Assembly: GCA_903813345.2 (NCBI GenBank)
Contig: CAIIXF020000010.1
Location: 31,244,828-31,304,827 of the forward strand
Length of the DNA stretch: 60,000 nucleotides
Direction of reading: 5' to 3'
Origin: Owenia fusiformis
Lineage: Eukaryota; Annelida; Polychaeta; Sabellida; Oweniidae
The notes below the pieces were generated by a model. The model ran no database searches, was not told the DNA's origin, and worked only from the letters and a program-made list of their open reading frames with translations. Each line of letters begins with the position of its first letter. Within the stretch, counting starts at the first letter, position 1. This document shows positions 1-10,963 of this stretch, piece after piece. Made by a program: the position numbers and the translations under genes.

Positions 1-1008
1 AGTCTTTATGTCGTTGTGCAGCAGTCCCATGGAATGAACATATTCCACCGAATGTATGAGGCATAATATGTGTGATATGAAGTTGATGGGGTGTTCTTCT
101 TTCGATGCTAAGGCTGTTTTCATAGTTGTTGGTGATGGGAAGATGGCTGATGTGATGAGATGTGTTATGATCACAGGCTTTTCCTTGTCGGTAAGATCGA
201 ACCCATGGAGCTGCTGGATTCTGCGATTTTGCCCCAGGGTGATCAAAGAACGTAGTTCTTGATGAGCCGTGGCGAGTCCTCTCTTGAATTCCTTGAGAGC
301 GTACAGCGTCCATGCAGCTGGATCCAGTGATGCAGATGACTTGTACACCGTCCCAAAGCTCCCCTCTCCCAGGATGGACTCCTTGTTGTAGTCCGCCGAT
401 TTCACCTTGAACTGCGACGTAGCCATCCAGCTCGTCCTATTGTAGGTTGAACTTGCGTCTAGGAAGCGCCCCATGGCCTGGTAGGATTCGTTCCTCTCTA
501 TGCGCAGGCTTACATTCGTGTATGTAAGGTGCTGAATGGAACTTTTTTGACGCTTGCTCTCCCGCTGCAGCTTTGCAATTTTGTCTTCTAAATATTTGAC
601 GTGCTCAGCTTTCGAGTCTTCTGTGACATCTGTGAGCCTTGGGTCTGTGTGTGTCGCCTCCTCCGGGTGCTGTGGTGTTGCTTCTTGACTGCACTGCTGA
701 GTAGGTGACGGAATCTTGAGCTTCATGTTAGTGATGAATCGCCTCGTATCCTTGCTGACTGATGAGTTGTTGCTGTTGGTTGTCATCACGTTGGGGTAGA
801 CGGATTTCAGCAACCTGCCGAAATTCACTGCGTTAAGTGTACCCACGACTTCTTCATTTGGGTATTTCTTGGAGACTGCATCTATGCACATCTCGTGAAG
901 ATCTTGCTTGAACAGCTTATTCGGCGGTTCCCCATGCTCTAGCTTTCCCAGTAGATATGTCTTGGTCTCCTCTCTGATGTTGACTTGCTGTTGTGTTCTG
1001 CGTGGCAT
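1..1008 (-). CDS. RFX-like winged helix fused to a protein kinase, 3' end beyond window
   Basis: One uninterrupted frame of 336 codons runs from ATG at 1008 off the window edge. Residues about 8-90 resemble the RFX DNA-binding winged helix: LNAVNFGRLLKSVYPN (58-73) matches the NAASFGKLIRSVFP core of that family, but the RTRRLGTRGNSKYHYYG recognition part is not recognisable. A charged, coiled-coil-like stretch lies near 130-165. A kinase domain follows: glycine loop LGEGSFGTVYK (213-223), the ALK lysine K239, a candidate alpha-C glutamate E251, and a catalytic-loop start HNDIK (331-335) in place of HRDxK, with the aspartate kept. No intron is seen. The inferred role is a DNA-binding or dimerising kinase. 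The activation loop and C-lobe are outside the window, so activity cannot be judged. It could be an active gene or one of a dispersed family. Confidence 0.8.
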   Translation of the reverse strand, partial: MPRRTQQQVNIREETKTYLLGKLEHGEPPNKLFKQDLHEMCIDAVSKKYPNEEVVGTLNAVNFGRLLKSVYPNVMTTNSNNSSVSKDTRRFITNMKLKIPSPTQQCSQEATPQHPEEATHTDPRLTDVTEDSKAEHVKYLEDKIAKLQRESKRQKSSIQHLTYTNVSLRIERNESYQAMGRFLDASSTYNRTSWMATSQFKVKSADYNKESILGEGSFGTVYKSSASLDPAAWTLYALKEFKRGLATAHQELRSLITLGQNRRIQQLHGFDLTDKEKPVIITHLITSAIFPSPTTMKTALASKEEHPINFISHILCLIHSVEYVHSMGLLHNDIKT

Positions 1009-1058
1009 AGCTGTGTTGGTGGGTTGTAAAAACTGATTTGATTGTCCACACACGTCCG

Positions 1059-1067
1059 TTATATACT
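1059..1067 (-). promoter_or_regulatory. TATA box of the RFX-like kinase gene
   Basis: The minus strand reads AGTATATAA about 50 bases upstream of the ATG at 1008. Typical spacing would place transcription start near 1030 and leave a leader of roughly 20 bases. The match is good but untested. Confidence 0.5.
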
Positions 1068-1249
1068 GGCCACTTGTTTGTGACATGTTTGTTTTTTCAT
1101 TGTTCTTAATTCAAAGGATTATCATTGACGTCACAGTAATTTTAATCCAACCTAGTTTGGGATACAACGGAATTATAACCGACTTGAAGAGAACATGTGA
1201 CACAACAGTTACACTGACACCTGCTTTGATCATTATTATGAAATATAAA

Positions 1250-2612
1250 CTTTTGAAAAGTGATATTTGTAACACATTTTCATCAGAATTTGTAAAAGTC
1301 TGTGAGATAATCCGTGATTCACAATGAATTTTTTATTGTATTGCATAAACATTAGCAACTTTAAATAACCTCCATGTTTCCTTTTTTGCCAAAGAATACT
1401 TATGAGAAGACGAAGAACAAAATTACGGATTTTCCTTGAAAAAGTGATATTTGTAACATATTTTCGACAGAAATTGTAAAAGTTTATGAGATAATCCGTT
1501 ATTCAAAATCAATATTTTATTATATTGCATAAAGATTAGCAACTTTAAATAACCTCCATGTTTCCTTTTTGCAAAGAATACTTATGAGAAGACGAATAAC
1601 AAAATTACGGATTTTTATTGAAAAAGTGATATTTGTAACATATTTTCGTCAGAAATTGTAAAAGTTTATGAGATAATCCGTTATTCAAAATGAATATTTT
1701 ATTATATTGCATGAATATTAGCAACTTTAAATAACCTCTATGTTTCCTTTTTGCAAAGAATACTTATGAGAAGACGAAGAACAAAATTACGGATTTTCCT
1801 TGAAAAAGTGATATTTGTAACATATTTTCGACAGAAATTGTAAAAGTCTATGAGATAATCCGTTATTCAAAATGAATATTTTATTAAATTGCATGAACAT
1901 TAGCAACTTTAAATAACCTCCATGTTTCCTTTTTGCAAAGAATACTTATGAGAAGACGAAGAACAAAATTACGGATTTTTATTGAAAAAGTGATATTTGT
2001 AACATATTTTCGTCAGAAATTGTAAAAGTTTATGAGATAATCAGTTATTCAAAATGAATATTTTATTATATTGCATAAAGATTAGCAACTTTAAATAACC
2101 TCCATGTTTCCTTTTTGCAAAGAATACTTATGAGAAGACGAAGAACAAAATTACGGATTTTCCTTGAAAAATTGATATTTGTAAGATATTTTCGACAGAA
2201 ATCGTAAAGGTCTATGAGATAATCCGTTATTCAAAGTGAATATTTTATTATATTGCATGAACATAAGCAACTTTAAATAACCTTCATGTTTCCTTTTTGC
2301 AAAGAATACTTATGAAAAGACGAAGAACAAAATTCCGGATTTTTATTGGAAAAGTGATATTTGTAACATATTTTCGTCAGAAATTGTAAAAGTTTATGCG
2401 ATAATCCGTTATTCAAAATGAATATTTTATTATATTGCATTAAGATCAGCAACTTTAAATAACCCCCATGTTTCCTTTTTAAAAAGAATACTTATGAGAA
2501 GACGAAGAACAAGATTACGGATTTTTATTGAAAAAGTGATATTTGTAACATATTTTCGTCAGAAATTGTAAAAGTTTATGAGATAATCCGTTATTCAAAA
2601 TCAATATTTTAG
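1250..2612. repeat. 182-bp satellite, about 7.5 units, dimeric higher-order pattern
   Basis: The landmark TGATATTTGTAA recurs at 1261, 1445, 1627, 1809, 1991, 2173, 2355 and 2537, which is a period of 184 and then exactly 182. Neighbouring units alternate between a CGACAG form preceded by TTTTCCTTGAAA and a CGTCAG form preceded by TTTTTATTGAAA, so the homogenised unit in the middle is a 364-bp dimer. The alternation breaks in the last two units, both of CGTCAG type. The array ends mid-unit at 2612, directly against the next satellite. No coding potential is seen. Confidence 0.95.
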
Positions 2613-5600
2613 TACGGATAACTCTTGTGAGAGATAATTCAATCCCACGTGGGAGGCATAGTGACCATATAGTACAGGTCAATCTTGTGTGAGCAGGGTC
2701 AATCTCCCGTTTTGTGTGAGCTGGTCAGACAGTATTTGAGAGTAATAAGAACATTCTAGTATGGGCCAATATGGTGTGAACGGGGTCAATAGCGTGTCAA
2801 TTGCACAGGAACATTATAGTACGGGAAACACTTGTGAGAGTTAGTTCAATCTGTTTGAGAGGTATATGGACATTATAGTTCGGGTCAATCTTGTGTGAGC
2901 AGGGTCAATCTTGTGTGAGCAGGTCAAACAGTATGTGAGAGCCATTAGAACATTCTAGTATGGGCCAATATGGTGTGAACTGGGTCAGTGGCGTGTAAAT
3001 TGCACAGGAACATTATGGTACGGGAAACTCTTGTGAGAGTTTATTCAATCTGTTTGAGAGGTATATGGACATTATAGTTCGGGTCAATCTTGTGTGAGCA
3101 GGGCCAATCTTGTGTGAGCTGGTCAAACAGTATGTGAGAGCCATAAGAACATTCTAATATGGTCCAATATTATGTGAACGGGGTCAATAGTGTGTAAATT
3201 GCACAGGAACATTATAGCACTGGAAACTCTTGTGAGAGTTAATTCAATCAGTGTGAGAGGTATATGGACAATTTACAGTTCGGGTCAATCTTGTGTGAGC
3301 AGGGTCAATCTTGTGTGAGCCGGTCAAACAGTTTGTGAGAGCCATAAGAACATTCTAGTATGGGCCAATATTGTGTGAACTGGGTCAACAGTGTGTAAAT
3401 TGCACAGGAACATTATAGTACGGGAAACTCTTGTGAGAGTTAGTTCAATCTGTTTGAGAGGTATATGGACATTATAGTTCGGGTCAATCTTGTGTGAGCA
3501 GGGTCAATCTTGTGTGAGCAGGTCAAACAGTATGTGAGAGCCATAAGAACATTCTAGTATGGGCCAATATGGTGTGAACGGGGTCAATAGCGTGTAAATT
3601 GCACAGGAACATTATGGTACGGGAAACTCTTGTGAGAGTTAATTCAATCTGTTTGAGAGGTATATGGACATTATAGTTCGGGTCAATCTTGTGTGAGCAG
3701 GGCCAATCTTGTGTGAGCTGGTCAAACAGTATGTGAGAGCCATAAGAACATTCTAATATGGTCCAATATTATGTGAACGGGGTCAATAGCGTGTCAATTG
3801 CACAGGAACATTATAGTACGGGAAACACTTGTGAGAGTTAGTTCAATCTGTTTGAGAGGTATATGGACATTATAGTTCGGGTCAATCTTGTGTGAGCAGG
3901 GTCAATCTTGTGTGAGCTGGTCAAATAGTATGTGAGAGCCATAAGAACATTCTAGTATGGGCCAATATTGTGTGAACTGGGTCAATAGTGTGTAAATTGC
4001 ACAGGAACATTATAGTACGGGAAACTCTTGTGAGAGTTAGTTCAATCTGTTTGAGAGGTATATGGACATTATAGTTCGGGTCAATCTTGTGTGAGCAGGG
4101 TCAATCTTGTGTGAGCAGGTCAAACAGTATGTGAGAGCCATAAGAACATTCTAGTATGGGCCAATATGGTGTGAACGGGGTCAATAGCGTGTAAATTGCA
4201 CAGGAACATTATGGTACGGGAAACTCTTGTGAGAGTTAATTCAATCTGTTTGAGAGGTATATGGACATTATAGTTCGGGTCAATCTTGTGTGAGCAGGGT
4301 CAATCTTGTGTGAGCTGGTCAAACAGTATGTGAGAGCCATAAGAACATTGTAATATGGTCCAATATTATGTGAACGGGGTCAATAGTGTGTAAATTGCAC
4401 AGGAACATTATAGTACGGGAAACTCATGTGAGAGTTAATTCAATCTGTGTGAGAGGTATATGGACATTATAGTTCTGGTCAATCTTGTGTGGGCAGGGCC
4501 AATCTTGTGTGAGCTGGTCAGACAGCATTTGAGAGTAATAGGAACATTCTAATATGGGCCAATATGGTGTGAACGGGGTCAATAGCGTGTAAATTGCACA
4601 GGAACATTGTAGTACGGACCACTCTTTTCTGAGCTAATTCGATCACTTTTTGGAGACATATGGCCCTTACAGTACGGGTCAATCTTGTGTGGGCAGGGTC
4701 AATCTTGTGTGACCTGGTGCAACAGTATGTGAGAGGCATAGGAACATTGTAGTATGGGTCAATATGGAGTAAACGGGGTCAATATTGCCTGAGGTGCACA
4801 TGAACATACTTGTACGGGTCACTCTTGTGAGAGTTAATTCAATCCGTGTGAGAGGTATATGGACATTATAGTTCGGGTCAATCTTGTGTGAGCAGGGTCA
4901 ATCTTGTGTGAGCCGGTCAAACAGTATGTGAGAGCCATAAGAACGTTCTAGTATGGGCCAATATGGTGTGAACGGGGTCAATAGCGTGTAAATTGCACAG
5001 GAACATTATGGTACGGGAAACTCTTGTGAGAGTTAATTCAATCTGTTTGAGAGGTATATGGACATTATAGTTCGGGTCAATCTTGTGTGAGCAGGGTCAA
5101 TCTTGTGTGAGCTGGTCAAACAGTATGTGAGAGCCATAAGAACGTTCTATTATGGGCCAATATTGTGTGAACTGGGTCAATAGTGTGTAAATTGCACAGG
5201 AACATTATAGTACGGGAAACTCTTGTGAGAGTTAGTTCAATCTGTTTGAGAGGTATATGGACATTATAGTTCGGGTCAATCTTGTGTGAGCAGGGTCAAT
5301 CTTGTGTGAGCCGGTCAAACAGTTTGTGAGAGCCATAAGAACATTCTAGTATGGGCCAATATTGTGTGAACTGGGTCAACAGTGTGTAAATTGCACAGGA
5401 ACATTATAGTACGGGAAACTCTTGTGAGAGTTAGTTCAATCTGTTTGAGAGGTATATGGACATTATAGTTCGGGTCAATCTTGTGTGAGCAGGGTCAATC
5501 TTGTGTGAGCAGGTCAAACAGTATGTGAGAGCCATAAGAACATTGTAATATGGTCCAATATTATGTGAACGGGGTCAATAGTGTGTAAATTGCACAGGAA

Positions 5601-8600
5601 CATTATAGTACGGGAAACTCTTGTGAGAGTTAGTTCAATCTGTTTGAGAGGTATATGGATATTATAGTTCGGGTCAATCTTGTGTGAGCAGGGTCAATCT
5701 TGTGTGAGCAGGGTCAATCTTGTGTGAGCTGGTCAAACAGTATGTGAGAGCCATAAGAACGTTCTATTATGGGCCAATATTGTGTGAACTGGGTCAATAG
5801 TGTGTAAATTGCACAGGAACATTATAGTACGGGAAACTCTTGTGAGAGTTAGTTCAATCTGTTTGAGAGGTATATGGACATTATAGTTCGGGTCAATCTT
5901 GTGTGAGCAGGGTCAATCTTGTGTGAGCAGGTCAAACAGTATGTGAGAGCCATAAGAACATTCTAGTATGGGCCAATATTGTGTGAACTGGGTCAACAGT
6001 GTGTAAATTGCACAGGAACATTATAGTACGGGAAACTCTTGTGAGAGTTAGTTCAATCTGTTTGAGAGGTATATGGACATTATAGTTCGGGTCAATCTTG
6101 TGTGAGCAGGGTCAATCTTGTGTGAGCAGGTCAAACAGTATGTGAGAGCCATAAGAACATTCTAGTATGGGCCAATATGGTGTGAACGGGGTCAATAGCG
6201 TGTAAATTGCACAGGAACATTATGGTACGGGAAACTCTTGTGAGAGTTAATTCAATCTGTTTGAGAGGTATATGGACATTATAGTTCGGGTCAATCTTGT
6301 GTGAGCAGGGTCAATCTTGTGTGAGCTGGTCAAACAGTATGTGAGAGCCATAAGAACATTGTAATATGGTCCAATATTATGTGAACGGGGTCAATAGTGT
6401 GTAAATTGCACAGGAACATTATAGTACGGGAAACTCATGTGAGAGTTAATTCAATCTGTGTGAGAGGTATATGGACATTATAGTTCTGGTCAATCTTGTG
6501 TGGGCAGGGCCAATCTTGTGTGAGCTGGTCAGACAGCATTTGAGAGTAATAGGAACATTCTAATATGGGCCAATATGGTGTGAACGGGGTCAATAGCGTG
6601 TAAATTGCACAGGAACATTGTAGTACGGACCACTCTTTTCTGAGCTAATTCGATCACTTTTTGGAGACATATGGCCCTTACAGTTCGGGTCAATCTTGTG
6701 TGAGCAGGGTCAATCTTGTGTGAGCCGGTCAAACAGTATGTGAGAGCCATAAGAACATTCTAGTATGGGCCAATATGGTGTGAACGGGGTCAATAGCGTG
6801 TAAATTGCACAGGAACATTATGGTACGGGAAACTCTTGTGAGAGTTAATTCAATAAGTGTGAGAGGTATATGGACAATTTACAGTTCAGGTCAATCTTGT
6901 GTGAGCAGGGTCAATCTTGTGTGAGCTGGTCAGACAGTATGTGAGAGCAATAGGAACATTCTAGTATGGGCCAATATGGTGTGAACGGGGTCAATAGTGT
7001 GTAAATTGCCCAGGAACATTATAGTACGGGAAGCTCTTTTGAGAGTTAATTCAATCTGTTTGAGAGGTATATGGACATTATAGTTCGGGTCAATCTTGTG
7101 TGAGCAGGGTCAATCTTGTGTGAGCTGGTCAAACAGTATGTGAGAGCCATAAGAACGTTCTATTATGGGCCAATATTGTGTGAACGGGGTCAATAGCGTG
7201 TAAATTGCACAGGAACATTATGGTACGGGAAACTCTTGTGAGAGTTAATTCAATCTGTTTGAGAGGTATATGGACATTATAGTTCGGGTCAATCTTGTGT
7301 GAGCAGGGTCAATCTTGTGTGAGCAGGTCAAACAGTATGTGAGAGCCATAAGAACATTCTAGTATGGGCCAATATGGTGTGAACGGGGTCAATAGCGTGT
7401 AAATTGCACAGGAACATTATGGTACGGGAAACTCTTGTGAGAGTTAATTCAATCTGTTTGAGAGGTATATGGACATTATAGTTCGGGTCAATCTTGTGTG
7501 AGCAGGGTCAATCTTGTGTGAGCTGGTCAAACAGTATGTGAGAGCCATAAGAACATTGTAATATGATCCAATATTATGTGAACGGGGTCAATAGTGTGTA
7601 AATTGCACAGGAACATTATAGTACGGGAAACTCATGTGAGAGTTAATTCAATCTGTGTGAGAGGTATATGGACATTATAGTTCTGGTCAATCTTGTGTGG
7701 GCAGGGCCAATCTTGTGTGAGCTGGTCAGACAGCATTTGAGAGTAATAGGAACATTCTAATATGGGCCAATATGGTGTGAACGGGGTCAATAGCGTGTAA
7801 ATTGCACAGGAACATTGTAGTACGGACCACTCTTTTCTGAGCTAATTCGATCACTTTTTGGAGACATATGGCCCTTACAGTACGGGTCAATCTTGTGTGG
7901 GCAGGGTCAATCTTGTGTGACCTGGTGCAACAGTATGTGAGAGGCATAGGAACATTGTAGTATGGGTCAATATGGAGTAAACGGGGTCAATATTGCCTGA
8001 GGTGCACATGAACATACTTGTACGGGTCACTCTTGTGAGAGTTAATTCAATCCGTGTGAGAGGTATATGGACATTATAGTTCGGGTCAATCTTGTGTGAG
8101 CAGGGTCAATCTTGTGTGAGCTGGTCAAACAGTATGTGAGAGCAATAGGAACATTCTAATATGGGCCAATATGGTGTGAACGGGGTCAATAGCGTGTAAA
8201 TGGCACAGGAACATTATATGAACATCACAATCTTGTGTGGGCAGGGTCAATCTTGTGTGAGCTGGTGCAACAGTATGTGAGAGGCATAGGAACATTATAG
8301 TATGGGTCAATATGGAGTAAACGGGGTCAATATTGCCTGAGGTGCACATGAACATACTTGTACGGGTCACTCTTGTGAGAGTTAATTCAATCCGTGTGAG
8401 AGGTATATGGACATTATAGTTCGGGTCAATCTTGTGTGAGCAGGGTCAATCTTGTGTGAGCTGGTCAGACAGTATGTGAGAGCAATAGGAACATTCTAGT
8501 ATGGGCCAATATGGTGTGAACGGGGTCAATAGTGTGTAAATTGCACAGGAACATTATAGTACGGGAAACTCTTGTGAGAGTTAATTCAATAAGTGTGAGA

Positions 8601-10808
8601 GGTATATGGACAATTTACAGTTCAGGTCAATCTTGTGTGAGCAGGGTCAATCTTGTGTGAGCTGGTCAGACAGTATGTGAGAGCAATAGGAACATTCTAG
8701 TATGGGCCAATATGGTGTGAACGGGGTCAATAGTGTGTAAATTGCCCAGGAACATTATAGTACGGGAAGCTCTTTTGAGAGTTAATTCAATCTGTTTGAG
8801 AGGTATATGGACATTATAGTTCGGGTCAATCTTGTGTGAGCAGGGTCAATCTTGTGTGAGCTGGTCAAACAGTATGTGAGAGCCATTAGAACATTCTAGT
8901 ATGGTCCAATATTGTGTGAACGGGGTCAATAGTGTGTAAATTGCACAGGAACATTATAGTACGGGAAACTCTTGTGAGAGTTAATTCAATCTGTGTGAGA
9001 GGTATATGGACATTATAGTTCTGTTCAATCTTGTGTGAGCAGGGTCAATCTTGTGTGAGCTGGTCAGACAGCATTTGAGAGAAATAGGAACATTCTAATA
9101 TGGGCCAATATGGTGTGAACGGGGTCAATTGTGTGTAAATTGCACAGGAACATTATAGTACGGGAAACTCTTGTGAGAGTTAATTCAATCTGTGTGAGAG
9201 GTATATGGACATTATAGTTCTGTTCAATCTTGTGTGAGCAGGGTCAATCTTGTGTGAGCTGGTCAGACAGCATTTGAGAGTAATAGGAACATTCTAATAT
9301 GGGCCAATATGGTGTGAACGGGGTCAATAGCGTGTAAATGGCACAGGAACATTATAGTACGGACCACTCTTTTCTGAGCTAATTCGATCACTTTTTGGAG
9401 ACATATGGCCCTTACAGTACGGGTCAATCTTGTGTGGGCAGGGTCAATCTTGTGTGAGCTGGTGCAACAGTATGTGAGAGGCATAGGAACATTATAGTAT
9501 GGGTCAATATGGAGTAAACGGGGTCAATATTGCCTGAGGTGCACATGAACATACTTGTACGGGTCACTCTTGTGAGAGTTAATTCAATCCGTGTGAGAGG
9601 TATATGGACATTATAGTTCGGGTCAATCTTGTGTGAGCAGGGTCAATCTTGTGTGAGCTGGTCAGACAGTATGTGAGAGCAATAGGAACATTCTAGTATG
9701 GGCCAATATGGTGTGAACGGGGTCAATAGTGTGTAAATTGCACAGGAACATTATAGTACGGGAAACTCTTGTGAGAGTTAATTCAATATTTTTGAGATGT
9801 ATATGGACATTATAGTTCGGGTCAATCTTGTGTGAGCAGGGTCAATCTTGTGTGAGCTGGTCAAACAGTATGTGAGAGCCATTAGAACATTCTAGTATGG
9901 TCCAATATTGTGTGAACGGGGTCAATAGTGTGTAAATTGCCCAGGAACATTATAGTACGGGAAGCTCTTTTGAGAGTTAATTCAATCTGTTTGAGAGGTA
10001 TATGGACATTGTAGTTCTGGTAAATCTTGTGTGAGCAGGGTCAATCTTGTGTGAGCTGGTCAGACAGTATTTGAGAGTAATAGGAACATTCTAATATGGG
10101 CCAATATGGTGTGAACGGGGTCAATAGTGTGTCAATTGCACAGGAACATTATCGTACGGGAAACACTTGTGAGAGTTAATTCAATCTGTTTGAGAGGTAT
10201 ATGGACATTATAGTTCTGGTCAATCTTGTGTGAGCAGGGTCAATCTTGTGTGAGCCGGTCAAACAGTATGTGAGAGCCATAAGAACATTCTAGTATGGGC
10301 CAATATGGTGTGAACGGGGTCAATCGTGTGTAAATTGCACAGGAACAGTATAGTGCGGGAAACTCTTGTGAGAGTTAATTCAATCAGTGTGAGAGGTATA
10401 TGGACAATTTACAGTTCAGGTCAATCTTGTGTGAGCAGGGTCAATCTTGTGTGAGCCGGTCAAACAGTTTGTTAGAGCCATAGGAACATTCTAGTATGGG
10501 CCAATATGGTGTGAACGGGGTCAATAGTGTGTAAATTGCACAGGAACATTCAGTACGGGAAACTCTAAAGAGACTAATTCAATCCGTTTGAGAGGTATAT
10601 GGACATTATAGTTCGGGTCAATCTTGTGTGAGCAGGGTCAATCATGTGTGAGCTGGTCAAACATTATGTGAGATCCATAGGAACATTCTAGTACGGGCCA
10701 ATATGGTGTGAACTGGGTCAATAAAAGTGCACAGGAACATTATGAACTCTAGGTAGTTTAATCGTGGTTGACCTGATGCAATCCAATATAAAAGGCATGG
10801 CAACATTA
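2613..10808. repeat. 199-bp satellite array, about 40 units, with higher-order variants
   Basis: GGTATATGGA recurs every 199 bases (2861, 3060, 3259, 3460, 3659, 3858 and onward). Each unit consists of three related subunits that start GAACATTCTAGTATGGG, GGAACATTATAGTACGGG and GGACATTATAGTTCGGG, and the third carries a doubled 20-bp block GGTCAATCTTGTGTGAGCAG. Distinct variant units containing CACTTTTTGGAGACATATGG occur near 4650, 6655, 7850 and 9390, followed in three of the four by a unit with TTGCCTGAGGTGCAC. This indicates longer duplicated blocks. Units at both ends are more divergent, for example after 10540 and before 2750, as expected from unequal crossing-over. Repeated 73-aa minus-strand frames here come only from the repetition. 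Confidence 0.96.
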
Positions 10809-10963
10809 AATAAGATACTATCTTATAAGAAATAAGTAGCCGACTTCAACGCACACTTGGACAATTTTACGCTATTCATGAATTTCCCGGGAAATACTAG
10901 TAGTTTACATGAGAAATAAAAATCACTGAACGAAACGTCTTACATCCGGGTCTTGGATGAAAT

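Noticed and set aside
4518-9484. Repeated 73-aa minus-strand frames in the 199-bp satellite
   Set aside because: They recur only because variant satellite units recur. There is no start context or coding signal beyond the repetition.
2613-10808. CRISPR-like array
   Set aside because: Units of 199 bp are repeats throughout with no unique spacers, and the DNA is animal.
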